64,000 nt of DNA from Falsirhodobacter algicola (GTDB taxonomy: Bacteria > Pseudomonadota > Alphaproteobacteria > Rhodobacterales > Rhodobacteraceae), in NCBI RefSeq assembly GCF_018279165.1, contig NZ_CP047289.1:248001-312000 (forward strand), read 5' to 3'. Below the pieces are notes generated by a model that saw nothing but the letters and a program-made list of their open reading frames with translations, did not search any database and had not been told where the DNA came from. The position numbers were made by a program, and so were the translations under genes. Position 1 is the stretch's first letter, and every line of letters begins with the position of its first letter. Positions 36,143-45,884 of the stretch are shown piece by piece.

Positions 36143-37524
36143 GGCAGCCGGATCTGGCACAATTCCCCGGACCCAAATACCTCGCTTTGTCGCGCGCGCT
36201 GCGGGCGGCGGTGCGGGACGGGATATTGCTGGCGGGCACGCGGCTGCCGACGGTGCGCGATCTGGCATGGCGGCTCGACATCACGCCCGGCACGGTGTCG
36301 CGCGCGTATCAACTGGCCACGCAGGAGGGGCTGCTTCAGGCCACGGTCGGGCGCGGCACCTTCGTCGCTGCCACCGCGCCGAAGCTCGGCCCGACCCAGC
36401 CGCTGTTTGTCGAACGCCCGGAACGCTTGGGCGTGGTCGATCTGCGATCGCCGTCCTTGCCGCATCTGGGGCAGGGGGCGGCGATCCGGGCCGCGATGCA
36501 CCGCGTCACCGACGCCTTCGAGGATGATTATGTCGATTACCCCACCCAGACCGACGAGGCCGAGCTGCGCGATGCCGTCGTCGATTGGGTGTCGGACCGG
36601 CAGATGGGCCCGGTCGATGCCGACGATGTCGCGCTGACCTTCGGCGGGCAGGCGGCGATCAACCTCGTGCTCGGCTGCTGCCTGCGCGGCGATCGGCCCG
36701 TGGTCCTGTGCGAGGATCTGGCCTATCCCGGTTTCCGACATGCCGCCCGCCTGTCGCGTGCCGAAACCGTGGGGGTGGAGCTGGACCAGCACGGCCTGCG
36801 CCCCGACGCGCTGGAGGCCGCCTGCCGCCGCCACAAGGCCCAGATCCTGTGCATCACCACCGAGGCGCAGAACCCCACCGCCGCCCGGATGCCCGAAAGC
36901 CGCCGCTCCGAGGTGGCGCTGATCGCCCGCGCCTATGATCTGCAGGTGATCGAGGACGACTGCTATTCCGTGCCGGACAGCGCCACGCCCATGATCCGCG
37001 CGCATGTGCCGGAGCGGACATGGCATATCGGCAGCCTGTCGAAATCGGTCTCGGCGGCGCTGCGCTTCGGCTATGTCATCTGCCCGCAGGGGATGGGCAA
37101 TGCCGGGCGGTTGACGGCGCAGCATTACAGTTTCGCCTTGCCCCGGCCGATGGCCGAACTGTGCCTCGATCTGTTCCGTTCGGGGGTGGCGACGGATCTG
37201 CGCCGCCGGGTGCAGGCCGAATTCTCCGACCGGCTGGCCATGGTCGTGGAGGCGCTGGACGGGCAGGATCTGCGCTGGCAGCCGGGGCTGCCCTTCGTCT
37301 GGCTGCGCCTGCCGTCGGGGTGGCGCGCCTCCACCTTCACCCGCATGGCCGAGGCGGAGGGCATCCTCATGCGCTCCGCCGACGAATATGTGCTGATCCA
37401 TGGCCATGCGCCCAATGCCGTGCGGTTGGCGATCGGCGGCGCCGTGCCGCGCGAACGGCTGCGTGCGGCGCTGGCACAATTGAGGCAGATGCTGCTGGAC
37501 CCGCCTTCGGAAATCGCGATCTGA
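36127..37524 (+). CDS. MocR-family regulator (GntR HTH fused to aminotransferase)
   Basis: 465 residues. A winged helix (AVRDGILLAGTRLPTVRDLAWRLDITPGTVSRAYQLA) fills about 20-75. A class I aminotransferase domain follows, with DDCYSVPD for PLP contact and GSLSKSVSAALRFGYV carrying the Schiff-base Lys. PLP-dependent MocR proteins control taurine, GABA, pyridoxine or polyamine genes. The only sensible start is GTG 36127, without a clear Shine-Dalgarno. The ABC importer 93 bases downstream is a likely target. Confidence 0.88.
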   Translation: MTDTNWQPDLAQFPGPKYLALSRALRAAVRDGILLAGTRLPTVRDLAWRLDITPGTVSRAYQLATQEGLLQATVGRGTFVAATAPKLGPTQPLFVERPERLGVVDLRSPSLPHLGQGAAIRAAMHRVTDAFEDDYVDYPTQTDEAELRDAVVDWVSDRQMGPVDADDVALTFGGQAAINLVLGCCLRGDRPVVLCEDLAYPGFRHAARLSRAETVGVELDQHGLRPDALEAACRRHKAQILCITTEAQNPTAARMPESRRSEVALIARAYDLQVIEDDCYSVPDSATPMIRAHVPERTWHIGSLSKSVSAALRFGYVICPQGMGNAGRLTAQHYSFALPRPMAELCLDLFRSGVATDLRRRVQAEFSDRLAMVVEALDGQDLRWQPGLPFVWLRLPSGWRASTFTRMAEAEGILMRSADEYVLIHGHAPNAVRLAIGGAVPRERLRAALAQLRQMLLDPPSEIAI

Positions 37525-37616
37525 CCAAGTTTTGATGGCGGCCCGAAATCTTCGCTTGTCGTTTCAACCCGCTGCATGCCAAAGGTGAATCACGCGGGAT
37601 CGGGACAGGGGGCCAC

Positions 37617-38489
37617 ATGGCGGGACGCCTTCGGAAAAGCGAGGCGGCGGGCGGCCTTGCGCTGATCGCGGCACCTGCGGTCTATGCCCTCTTGCTGTTG
37701 GCGGCGCCGCTCGCCCTGCTTCTGGTCTACAGCTTCCTGACCGACGGCTATCTGGAGATCATCCGCCAGTTCACCTTCGCCAACTATGTCGAGGCATGGA
37801 CCAACCCGCTCTATCGCGGGGTGATGCTGCGCTCGTTGGCGGTGGCGGCGCTGGTGACGGCGGCGACGGTGCTGCTGGCCTTTCCGGTCGCCTATTTCGT
37901 CAGCTTCCGCGTGGCCCCGGCGCGCAAATCGACATGGCTGTTCCTGATCACCATCCCGTTCTGGACCTCCTATCTGATCCGCGTGTTCCTGTGGAAGGTC
38001 ATCCTCGGCTACAACGGGGTGATGAACGTGGCGCTGATGAAGGTCGGCATCATCGACGAGCCGGTGACTTTCCTGCTCTATAACGTCAATTCGGTGGTGA
38101 TCACGCTGGCGCATGCCTATGCGCCCTTTGCGATCCTGCCGATCTTCGTCGCGCTGGAGAAGATCGACCGCGCGCTGCTGGAGGCGTCGCGCGATCTGGG
38201 GGAATCCCGGTTCACCACCTTCCTGCGGGTCACGCTGCCTCTGGCGATGCCGGGGGTCGTGGCCTCGGTGCTGATCGTGTTCATCCCGACCATCGGCGAT
38301 TACGTCACCCCGCAGCTCGTGGGCGGGCCAGAGGGGCGGATGGTCGCCAACCTGATCCAGTTGCAATACCTGCGGCTCGACAACTATCCGCTCGGCTCGG
38401 CGCTGGCGATTTCGGCCATGGGGATCGTGGCGGTGATCAGCGCGATCTTCCTGCTGTTGACGCGCCGCTACATCCGGGGGCCGAAATGA
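37617..38489 (+). CDS. Spermidine/putrescine-type ABC transporter permease (PotB family)
   Basis: 290 residues, six membrane helices. Family marks are FPVAYFVSFR, IPFWTSYLIRVFLWKVILG and the EAA loop LEASRDLGESRFTTFLRVTLPLAMPG. IGDYVTPQLVGG near the end is characteristic of PotB/PotH permeases. It overlaps the next permease by 4 bases (ATGA). Confidence 0.92.
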   Translation: MAGRLRKSEAAGGLALIAAPAVYALLLLAAPLALLLVYSFLTDGYLEIIRQFTFANYVEAWTNPLYRGVMLRSLAVAALVTAATVLLAFPVAYFVSFRVAPARKSTWLFLITIPFWTSYLIRVFLWKVILGYNGVMNVALMKVGIIDEPVTFLLYNVNSVVITLAHAYAPFAILPIFVALEKIDRALLEASRDLGESRFTTFLRVTLPLAMPGVVASVLIVFIPTIGDYVTPQLVGGPEGRMVANLIQLQYLRLDNYPLGSALAISAMGIVAVISAIFLLLTRRYIRGPK

Positions 38490-39283
38490 TCTTCCGCGCC
38501 TATGCCGTCGCCTATCTGCTGTTCCTCTATGCGCCGATCATCCTGCTGCCGATCTTCGCCTTCAACGACGGCACGGTGATCGCCTTCCCGCTTCAGGGCT
38601 TCACCACGCGCTGGTTCGTGCAGATGTGGACCGAGCCGGGTCTTGGCCCGGCAGTCAAGAATTCGCTGATCATCGCGGTGTCCACGGCCGTCATCTCCAC
38701 CATGCTGGGGGTGCTGGCGGCGCGGGCCTCCACCCGCTACCGCTTTCCGGGCAAGGGGCCGGTGATGGGGCTGATCATGCTGCCGCTGGTCCTGCCCGAG
38801 ATCATCGTCGCGGTCTCGCTGCTGGTGGTGCTGCTGGGCATCGGGGTGCCGCTGTCGATCCTCACGATCATCCTCGGCCATGTGCTGATGACGACGCCCT
38901 TCGCCATCGCGATCCTGTCCTCGGCGTTCCAAGGGCTCGATCGCTCGCTGGAGGAGGCGGCCCACGATCTGGGCGAAACCCCCGTCAGCGCCTTCCGGCT
39001 GGTGATCCTGCCGCTGGTGATGCCGGGGATCATCTCCTCGCTGCTGATCTCGTTCACGCTGTCGCTGGACGAATTCATCATCGCCTTCTTCCTCGGCGGC
39101 ACGCAGGTGACGCTGCCCGTCTACATCTTCTCGCAGTTCCGTTTCCCGGCCTCGGTGCCGGTGATCATGGCGCTGGGAACGATCCTCGTCGCGCTGTCGG
39201 TGCTGCTGCTGACCATCGCCGAATACTATCGCCGCCGCGGCATCGCACGCTCCGGCGCCAAGGATACCGGAGGTTTCCTGTGA
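38486..39283 (+). CDS. Spermidine/putrescine-type ABC transporter permease (PotC family)
   Basis: 265 residues. FAFNDGTVIAFPLQGFTTRWF, the EAA loop EEAAHDLGETPVSAFRLVILPLVMPG and LDEFIIAFFLGG are typical of PotC/PotI. It is translationally coupled at both ends: ATGA with the PotB-like gene and GTGA with the ATPase gene. Confidence 0.92.
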   Translation: MIFRAYAVAYLLFLYAPIILLPIFAFNDGTVIAFPLQGFTTRWFVQMWTEPGLGPAVKNSLIIAVSTAVISTMLGVLAARASTRYRFPGKGPVMGLIMLPLVLPEIIVAVSLLVVLLGIGVPLSILTIILGHVLMTTPFAIAILSSAFQGLDRSLEEAAHDLGETPVSAFRLVILPLVMPGIISSLLISFTLSLDEFIIAFFLGGTQVTLPVYIFSQFRFPASVPVIMALGTILVALSVLLLTIAEYYRRRGIARSGAKDTGGFL

Positions 39284-40386
39284 CACCCAAGGCCCCGATC
39301 CCGGACATCCCGATGATCGCCTTCCGCAACGTGCACAAATGGTACGGCGACTATCACGCGCTGCGCGGGATCGACGCCACCATCCGCGCGGGGGAGTTCT
39401 TCTCGCTCCTCGGCCCGTCGGGCTGCGGCAAGACCACGCTGCTGCGCACCATCGCCGGGTTCGAGGGGATTTCGGAAGGCGTGGTGCTCTTGGACGGGCG
39501 GGACATGGCGCATGTGCCGGCCAACAAGCGCCCCACCAACATGGTGTTCCAAAGCTATGCCATCTTCCCGCATCTGAGCGTGGCGGAGAACGTGGGCTTC
39601 GGCCTGCGCCGCCAGCGTCTGCCGAAGGCCGAACTCGCCGCCCGCGTCGATGAGGCGCTGGCCATGGTCGGTCTGCGCGGTTTCGGCGCGCGGGCGGCCC
39701 ATGCGCTCTCGGGTGGGCAGCGGCAGCGCGTGGCGCTGGCACGGGCGCTGATCCTGAAGCCGAAGGTGCTGCTTCTGGATGAACCGCTTTCGGCCCTCGA
39801 CAAGAAGATGCGCGAGCAGATGCAGGTGGAACTGATCCGCCTGCAGCGTCAGGTCGGCATCACCTTCGTTCTGGTCACCCACGATCAGGAAGAGGCGCTG
39901 GTCATGTCCGACCGCATCGCCGTCATGTTCGAGGGGCAGATCGCCCAGCTTTCGGATGCCGAGACGCTGTATCGCCGCCCCAATTCGCGCAAGGTGGCCG
40001 ATTTCATCGGCACGATGAATTTCCTCGGCGCCACCGTCCTGTCCGAAGGCCCGGACGGCGTGGAGGTGGAGGCCGAGGGCTTCGGCCGGGTGCGGGTGCC
40101 GGCGGCGCAGGTCGCGGCCGATGACGGCGAAGGGGTGGTCGTTGGCTTCCGCCCCGAGGTGCTGACCATCCTCTATGACGGGCAGACCGCCCCCGATCTG
40201 GAGGTGCATGGCCAGATCGAAGAAGTCGTCTATTACGGCGATATGACCTATTACGACGTGCGGATCGACGGCACGTCCAAACCCGTGCGCCTGTCGGCCC
40301 GCAACGTGTTCGGCCGCCCGGTGCTGGACCGGGGCCTGCGCGTCCGCGTCGGGTGGAGCCCGGGGGCCCTCGTCCTCTTCCGCTAG
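39280..40386 (+). CDS. Spermidine/putrescine-type ABC transporter ATP-binding protein (PotA family)
   Basis: 368 residues. Walker A GPSGCGKTT, signature LSGGQRQR, Walker B LLLDEPLSALD, then a C-terminal TOBE/MOP domain (about 275-368). The start is GTG 39280, with CCGGAGGT 6 bases upstream and overlap with the permease stop. Unusually, no periplasmic binding protein is found beside these three genes. The last 4 bases (CTAG) are shared with the convergent DUF2254 gene. Confidence 0.92.
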   Translation: MTPKAPIPDIPMIAFRNVHKWYGDYHALRGIDATIRAGEFFSLLGPSGCGKTTLLRTIAGFEGISEGVVLLDGRDMAHVPANKRPTNMVFQSYAIFPHLSVAENVGFGLRRQRLPKAELAARVDEALAMVGLRGFGARAAHALSGGQRQRVALARALILKPKVLLLDEPLSALDKKMREQMQVELIRLQRQVGITFVLVTHDQEEALVMSDRIAVMFEGQIAQLSDAETLYRRPNSRKVADFIGTMNFLGATVLSEGPDGVEVEAEGFGRVRVPAAQVAADDGEGVVVGFRPEVLTILYDGQTAPDLEVHGQIEEVVYYGDMTYYDVRIDGTSKPVRLSARNVFGRPVLDRGLRVRVGWSPGALVLFR

Positions 40387-41618
40387 GGCAGCAGGACGCG
40401 CAGCCGGGCGATGTCGCCCGGATGATCCATCGCGCGTTCGGCCCGCGCAAAGGCCGACAGGGCATGATCGCGCGCAAGGCCCGGATATTCGGGGTGGGAC
40501 GCACCGCCAAGCGCGGCCAGCGCCTTTTGCAGACGGATCTGCACCTGCACCACACCGGCCCCGTCACGCGCTATGGCGGTGAACAGATCGTCGAAGAGAT
40601 CCGCCGCCACGAGGTCGGGCACCACCACGCGGGCAAAGCGCGGGGGCCGCGGCTCGGTCTTTGCCAAACCCTCTGCCCAGAGCAGCAGCAGCCGGGTGCC
40701 GCGCCCGATCACGTCGATCGCGGTGCCGGAATCGTTGATGGCCGGGGACAGCGCCCGCGAGGCGACCTCGCTCAGCACGATCATCCCAAAGCGGGGGTCC
40801 TGATCGAAGGACCGCCCGGACCCGATCGTGAAGGCGCGGGCCGCATCCTCGGGGTCCGGCAGATCGCCCTCTAGGAAGGCGACGGGCTGGCCGGTGCAGA
40901 CGAAGGCGCCGGGCAGGATGGCAAGGTGCAGCCGGGCACCGGCATCCTCGGCTAGATCCTGAAGCCGGGCCATGTCCACATGCTGCACATAGCCGGTATC
41001 CCGCGCTAGAAGGGGCGTGCGGCCCGGACGGCCCGCGGGCCCAGTGGCCGGCACCCCGCCAAGCCAGCGATCCTTCAGCCGCGCCTCCATCGCCTTGCGC
41101 GTGGCGCGTTCCACCCGCGCCGTGGTATCCGCCACGCGGCCAAGGCTGTTCAGATGGTCGATCCAGCGCAGCAGCATCACCACGATCAGCGCGACCACGG
41201 CCACGGTGAACACGAACAGCACCGTGCGCCCCTGTTCGCCATAGGCGCCGGTCTGCAGCACGATGATCCCAACGAGGCTGAACAGGAACGATCCGACGAA
41301 GGTCGCGAGCGTGTTCTGCGTGACGCTGTCTTCCATGATCAGCTGGGTGGCGCGGGGGGTGACGTTGCTCGTGGCCGAGGAATAGGCCGCCGTCACCACC
41401 GACAGCGAAAAGGTCGTCACCGCCAACATGGAGGAGGCGATGATCCCCAGCACGGTATCCACCGCATTCGCGCCGAGGGTGGGCATGTCCCACGGGATGA
41501 ACCGGTCCGCCACGATCGCCAGCACCGCCGCCGCGACGCCCAGAAGGCCGATCGCCGTCGCCCGGATCCACAGGCGCCGCGTCAGGCGGGACAGCAGCCA
41601 GCGCCATTTTCCAAGCAT
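40383..41618 (-). CDS. DUF2254 family membrane protein
   Basis: 411 residues. Four N-terminal membrane helices (about 20-40, 58-78, 105-125 and 140-160) include SSMLAVTTFSLSVVTAAYSSATSNVTPRATQLIMED, the DUF2254 core. A soluble part follows with FGMIVLSEVASRALSPAINDSGTAIDVI, a conserved segment. Function is unknown. It starts one base after the TetR stop and is third in the PPK2-TetR-DUF2254 run. Confidence 0.88.
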   Translation of the reverse strand: MLGKWRWLLSRLTRRLWIRATAIGLLGVAAAVLAIVADRFIPWDMPTLGANAVDTVLGIIASSMLAVTTFSLSVVTAAYSSATSNVTPRATQLIMEDSVTQNTLATFVGSFLFSLVGIIVLQTGAYGEQGRTVLFVFTVAVVALIVVMLLRWIDHLNSLGRVADTTARVERATRKAMEARLKDRWLGGVPATGPAGRPGRTPLLARDTGYVQHVDMARLQDLAEDAGARLHLAILPGAFVCTGQPVAFLEGDLPDPEDAARAFTIGSGRSFDQDPRFGMIVLSEVASRALSPAINDSGTAIDVIGRGTRLLLLWAEGLAKTEPRPPRFARVVVPDLVAADLFDDLFTAIARDGAGVVQVQIRLQKALAALGGASHPEYPGLARDHALSAFARAERAMDHPGDIARLRVLLP

Positions 41619-41619
41619 G

Positions 41620-42231
41620 TCAGGCGTCCTGCGGCAAAAGGCCAAGGCCGCGCAGATAGATGCCGATCCCGGCCTCCAGCAGGTCCTCGGCAGGGAAGGG
41701 GGAGCGGGTTTCCCCGCGGGTGAAGAGTTCCACCACGCCATGGCTCATGGCCCAGACATGGGCCGAGAACATGGCCGCGGGCGGGCGCTTTTCGGGCGGG
41801 ATATGCGCCGACAGCCGTTCGGCCGCGCGTTCCAGCACCGCCGTGCAGCGCGCCGCCGCCTGCGCCAGATCCGCATGGCGCTGCACCGACAGCCCGCTTT
41901 CGAACATCGCCATGTAATGGCCGGGATATTTGCGGGCAAAGGCGATATAGGCGCGGCCCACCGCCTCGAAGGCCGACAGCGCCGAGGGGCGGCCCTCGTC
42001 ATAGGCGTAATCCATCAGCGCGCCGAAGATGTCGTAGCCCTGACGCGCGGCCTCCATGATCAGATCGTCGCGGCCCGCGAAATGGCGATAGACGGCGGCC
42101 GGGGTCACATCGGCGCGTTTGGCGGCTTCGGACAGGGTGAAGCCCTGCGGCCCCTTTTCGGCGATCAGTTCCAGCGCGGCCTCGACCAGCGCTTGGCGCA
42201 GATTGCCGTGGTGATAGCCGCGCCTAGCCAC
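41620..42231 (-). CDS. TetR/AcrR-family regulator (WHG-type C-domain)
   Basis: 203 residues. The HTH reads [53 protein letters not shown]; this YHHGNLR start and the C-terminal [12 protein letters not shown] segment (WHG domain) define the subgroup. The start is GTG 42231, which overlaps the ppk2 stop by 8 bases, with GGAG upstream. Overlapping placement between ppk2 and DUF2254 suggests it controls this operon. Confidence 0.92.
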   Translation of the reverse strand: MARRGYHHGNLRQALVEAALELIAEKGPQGFTLSEAAKRADVTPAAVYRHFAGRDDLIMEAARQGYDIFGALMDYAYDEGRPSALSAFEAVGRAYIAFARKYPGHYMAMFESGLSVQRHADLAQAAARCTAVLERAAERLSAHIPPEKRPPAAMFSAHVWAMSHGVVELFTRGETRSPFPAEDLLEAGIGIYLRGLGLLPQDA

Positions 42232-43090
42232 GAAGCTCCGGCCCTCCGGCGATGCGGGGGTCCGGCTCGCCGATCAGCGCGTCGTCCCGATCCTCGTAAT
42301 CGACGGCGCGCAGCACGGTCTGCACCGCCGCGATCCGCGCCCGCCGCTTGTCGTCCGAGCGGATGACCGTCCACGGGGCGACATCGGTATGCGAACGGTC
42401 CAGCGTTTCGGCGATAGCATCGGTGTAATCGTCCCAGAGGGCGAGGCCTTCGACATCCACGCGGCTCAACTTCCATTGCTTCAGCGGATCGCCTTCGCGC
42501 GCAAGGAAGCGGCGCAGCTGTTCGGCGCGGCTGACATTCAGCCACAGCTTCACCAGCGTGATCCCCTCCTCCACCAGCATGCGTTCGAAATCGGGGACTT
42601 GGTGGAAGAACCGCTCCCGCTCGGCCGGGGTACAAAAGCCGAAGACCTGTTCCACCACGCCGCGATTGTACCAACTGCGGTCGAACAAAGCCATCTCTCC
42701 GGCGGCGGGCAGGCGGGCGACGTAGCGTTGGAAGTACCACTCGCCCCGCTCCCGCTCGTTCGGGGCGGACAGGGCGACGACATTGGCGACGCGGGGATTC
42801 AGGTTCTCGCGGATGACGTTGATGGTGCCGCCCTTGCCGGCGGCGTCGCGCCCCTCGAACACGACGAGGACGCGCTTGCCCGTCGCCTTCAGATCGGCGG
42901 CCATGCGCACCAACTGGCGCTGCAAATCCTCCATATGGGATTTGTAATCTTTGCGGTGCAGGCGTTCCTTCCAATGCCAATCCTCGGCAAGGATGTCATC
43001 CTTGTCGGCCTTTTCGATCGCCTTGCGCACGGCATCGGGCGCACCGTCGTTCAGATAGCGCGTGATGGCGCCGTCGAAGGGCAGGGTCAT
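42224..43090 (-). CDS. ppk2: Polyphosphate kinase 2
   Basis: 288 residues of a one-domain PPK2 (class I). Walker [11 protein letters not shown] (79-88), the [26 protein letters not shown] lid region, and Walker [15 protein letters not shown] are diagnostic. It phosphorylates nucleoside diphosphates from polyphosphate. AAAGGAGCG precedes ATG 43090. It heads the overlapping run with TetR and DUF2254 genes. Confidence 0.95.
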   Translation of the reverse strand: MTLPFDGAITRYLNDGAPDAVRKAIEKADKDDILAEDWHWKERLHRKDYKSHMEDLQRQLVRMAADLKATGKRVLVVFEGRDAAGKGGTINVIRENLNPRVANVVALSAPNERERGEWYFQRYVARLPAAGEMALFDRSWYNRGVVEQVFGFCTPAERERFFHQVPDFERMLVEEGITLVKLWLNVSRAEQLRRFLAREGDPLKQWKLSRVDVEGLALWDDYTDAIAETLDRSHTDVAPWTVIRSDDKRRARIAAVQTVLRAVDYEDRDDALIGEPDPRIAGGPELRG

Positions 43091-43136
43091 GGAACGCTCC
43101 TTTCACAGGTCAGTATCGCGGGAACGGGCGGCTTGT

Positions 43137-44069
43137 TCAATCGGCGCGCGCGGCGGCGCGGTCGATGGCGGCCACCACCTCGTCGGGGATGACGTGATGC
43201 ACCATATGCCCCACCCCCGGCGCGGCCGTCAGGCGCACATTGGGCAGCGCCGTCATCTGCAGCGATTCGACGGTGTAATCCACCACATCGTCATCCAGCC
43301 CGTGCACGATCTCGATCGGCATGTGCAGTTTGTAGTAATTCGGGGCCATGATCCAAAGATGATCCTTCAGCGCGTTCAACTGGCGCAGATTGGCGCGCAG
43401 TTCGGGCAGGCGCAGCGCCAGTTCCGCGCCGGTATCGGCGGCATAGCCGGGGGGCGGGGTGTTCGGCTCGAAGAGGTTCTTCACGATGCGCTTCAATCCC
43501 CAATCGGGCATGAAGGCCGCGACCATCGGCTCCACCGTCGCCTCGCCCACGGGGGTGGAGGCAAAGCGCGACAGCCCGTCCAGCCCGCCTTCCCACGGCA
43601 GCACCGCGCCGGCCAGAAGCACCACCGCCCGCGTATGGCCGGGATCGCGCAGCGCCCAAGCCATCGCCACCGCGCCGCCATAGCTGTGCCCCAGCACGAT
43701 CGGGTCCGTCACGCCCAGTTGCCGGGACGCCGCGATCAGGTAATCGGCCTGTACGAGAGGACTGTTCCCCGCCCGGCCCAGATCGCTGGAATAGCCGAGG
43801 CCCGGACGGTCGAAGCGGATCACGCGGTAGCGGTCCGACAGGCGCCGGGCCAGATCGGCCATGTCGCCCGTCGATCCGCTGGCGCCGTGGATCAGCACCA
43901 GATCCGGCCCATGGCCCGACACTTCGGCATGGATGGTGGCCGAGCCTACGGTCAGCATCTGGCCTTGCGGCGGGTTGCGCGCCTCGATCCGGGCGCTGCG
44001 GGCGTCGGCGAGGGGGCCACAGGCGCCCAGCAGGAGGATCAGGCTAAGCGCCGATAGCGTCGATTTCAT
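43137..44069 (-). CDS. Alpha/beta hydrolase, predicted lipoprotein
   Basis: 310 residues. [20 protein letters not shown] is a signal peptide with a lipobox (LGAC, Cys17), so the enzyme is probably membrane-anchored in the envelope. [13 protein letters not shown] is the oxyanion segment, GHSYGGAVA holds the nucleophile Ser, and GVGHMVHH the His. The substrate is unknown. Its start lies 26 bases inside the metA 3' end. Confidence 0.88.
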   Translation of the reverse strand: MKSTLSALSLILLLGACGPLADARSARIEARNPPQGQMLTVGSATIHAEVSGHGPDLVLIHGASGSTGDMADLARRLSDRYRVIRFDRPGLGYSSDLGRAGNSPLVQADYLIAASRQLGVTDPIVLGHSYGGAVAMAWALRDPGHTRAVVLLAGAVLPWEGGLDGLSRFASTPVGEATVEPMVAAFMPDWGLKRIVKNLFEPNTPPPGYAADTGAELALRLPELRANLRQLNALKDHLWIMAPNYYKLHMPIEIVHGLDDDVVDYTVESLQMTALPNVRLTAAPGVGHMVHHVIPDEVVAAIDRAAARAD

Positions 44070-44961
44070 AAGGCGTGGACTGGTAAATCTCGTTGATCCA
44101 GTTGCCATATAGAAGATGCGCGTGACTTCTCCAGCGATTGCGCGGCCTTTGCGCGGGATCGTCGCCGGGATAATAGTCCACCGGCACCGTGACGGGCGTG
44201 CCCGAGGCCACGTCGCGGTCGTATTCCTGTTTCAGCGTGTCGCTGTCATATTCGAAATGGTTGAAGATATAGAGCGCGCGATGCGCCGCATCCGCCACGA
44301 GGCACGGCCCCACCTGATCGGAGCCCAGCAGCGTGACGAGGCCGGGCTGGGCGTCGATCTCGCGCTGGTCCATCTCGGTCCAGCGGCTGACGGGGATCAC
44401 GAATTCATCCGAGAATCCGCGCAGGAACGGCGAGGTCGGTTGCAGATTGTCGTGGCGGAAGCAGCCGAAGGCCTTGGCCTTCAGCATATGCTTCTGCACG
44501 CCGTGGAAATGGTGGATCATCGCCATCCCGCCCCAGCAGACGCCGAAGGTGGAATGCACATGGGTCTGCGTCCAGTCGAAGACCTCGCGCAACTCGTCCC
44601 AATAGGTCACCTGCTCGAAGGGCAGATGTTCGATCGGGGCGCCGGTGATGATGAGGCCGTCGAACTTCTCGTGCTTCACATCTTGGAAGGGGCGGTAGAA
44701 GGCTTCCATATGCTCGGCCGCGGTGTTGCGGGTGCGATGCTCGGTCATGCGGATCAGGTGCAGGTCGATCTGCAGGGGCGTCGCGCCGATCAGACGGGCG
44801 AACTGGTTCTCCGTCTGGATCTTCTTGGGCATGAGGTTCAGCAGCCCGATCTTCAGCGGCCGGATGTCCTGCATGGCGGCGCGGCCCGGCGACATGACCA
44901 TCACCCCCTCTTGGGAGAGGATGTCATAGGCGGGCAGCGTTTCGGGCAGGGTAATGGGCAT
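44044..44961 (-). CDS. metA: Homoserine O-acyltransferase MetA, predicted acetyl-CoA type
   Basis: 305 residues. Cys142 in [10 protein letters not shown] is the nucleophile, and FNHFEYD carries the active-site His-Glu. Residue 111 in [11 protein letters not shown] is Glu. In the MetA family Glu111 goes with acetyl-CoA use and Gly111 with succinyl-CoA, so O-acetylhomoserine is the predicted product. AAAGGT precedes ATG 44961. No SAM-II riboswitch is seen in the 27-base gap before it; the gene is read through from the P-loop gene upstream. Confidence 0.95.
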   Translation of the reverse strand: MPITLPETLPAYDILSQEGVMVMSPGRAAMQDIRPLKIGLLNLMPKKIQTENQFARLIGATPLQIDLHLIRMTEHRTRNTAAEHMEAFYRPFQDVKHEKFDGLIITGAPIEHLPFEQVTYWDELREVFDWTQTHVHSTFGVCWGGMAMIHHFHGVQKHMLKAKAFGCFRHDNLQPTSPFLRGFSDEFVIPVSRWTEMDQREIDAQPGLVTLLGSDQVGPCLVADAAHRALYIFNHFEYDSDTLKQEYDRDVASGTPVTVPVDYYPGDDPAQRPRNRWRSHAHLLYGNWINEIYQSTPYEIDAIGA

Positions 44962-44988
44962 GATCGTGACCTTTCAGAGGCGCCGTAT

Positions 44989-45858
44989 CTAACCCTCCGC
45001 GCCCCGTTTTGCCAGTGCCTGTGCGATCAGATCCTCGAAGGCGGCCGCGCTGGCAAGGCCGGCGACCTCTTCGGCGGTGACCGTCACGCCCCAGCGGGCC
45101 ATGGCGGCATAGCGGGGCTGGCGATGGGCCAGCGCGCGGGCATAGGTCCAGCGGATGAAGGCGTCGGGATCGACGGCATCCTCGGCCCGGCCGGTTTCGG
45201 CCAGATAGGCCGTCCAGCACTCCGTCAGGAATTGCGGCTGGTAATACATCGGCTTCGGCGCACGGTCGAAGCGGCGGATCAACTCTTGCGTATGCGCCTC
45301 GGACCCCTTGATCCAGACCATCAGCAGGTTCGAGGAAAGCTCGGTCAGGATCGGATCGGCGGGATCCTCGGGGTCCACCACCTCGCAGATGGAGCCGCCG
45401 GAATCGCATACGAAATTGGAATAGCCGTAGATATCCTCGGCCCGGCGGATGAACTGCGTCGTGTCCAGCAGGGCCGACATCTCCGCCTTCATGTGCTGCG
45501 TCTGCCGATGGCGGTATTCGCCGATCGGCAGGCCGCCCCGCGCCGGATCGCCCGGTTTGCCCAGATAGGTGGACAGCGGGGCAAGGTTCTCGAACGTGAT
45601 GTTGGAGGCGATATAGACCGAATCCGTCATCAGGAGTTCGCGCAGGAAGGGGACCTTCATCGCCTCGCGCTTGAAGTTGTCGGCGATATGCTCGCCCATG
45701 TAGCGGGTGCCGATGCGGTAATCCACGCTGTAGTGGAACCAGCCGCCGCTGCCCCGCAGCAGGCTGGAGACATGGGTCTTGCCAAGGCCGGACATGCCGA
45801 AGAGCAGCACGCGCTTGCGGGGGTCGGCCTGCCATTCGGCGGGGCTGGGCAGGGGCAT
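44989..45858 (-). CDS. P-loop ATPase-like protein, unknown function
   Basis: 289 residues. GMSGLGKTHV at 21-30 is a clean Walker A after RKRVLLF. Downstream SVDYRIGTRYMGEHIADNFKREAM resembles a kinase-type acceptor region, and FVCDSGGSICEV may be the Walker B strand. Not related to any enzyme I can name. AAGGAGACC precedes ATG 45858. Its place 27 bases upstream of metA on the same strand suggests a shared transcript. Confidence 0.8.
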   Translation of the reverse strand: MPLPSPAEWQADPRKRVLLFGMSGLGKTHVSSLLRGSGGWFHYSVDYRIGTRYMGEHIADNFKREAMKVPFLRELLMTDSVYIASNITFENLAPLSTYLGKPGDPARGGLPIGEYRHRQTQHMKAEMSALLDTTQFIRRAEDIYGYSNFVCDSGGSICEVVDPEDPADPILTELSSNLLMVWIKGSEAHTQELIRRFDRAPKPMYYQPQFLTECWTAYLAETGRAEDAVDPDAFIRWTYARALAHRQPRYAAMARWGVTVTAEEVAGLASAAAFEDLIAQALAKRGAEG

Positions 45859-45884
45859 CGCGGTCTCCTTCGCGCGTGGGTCGG

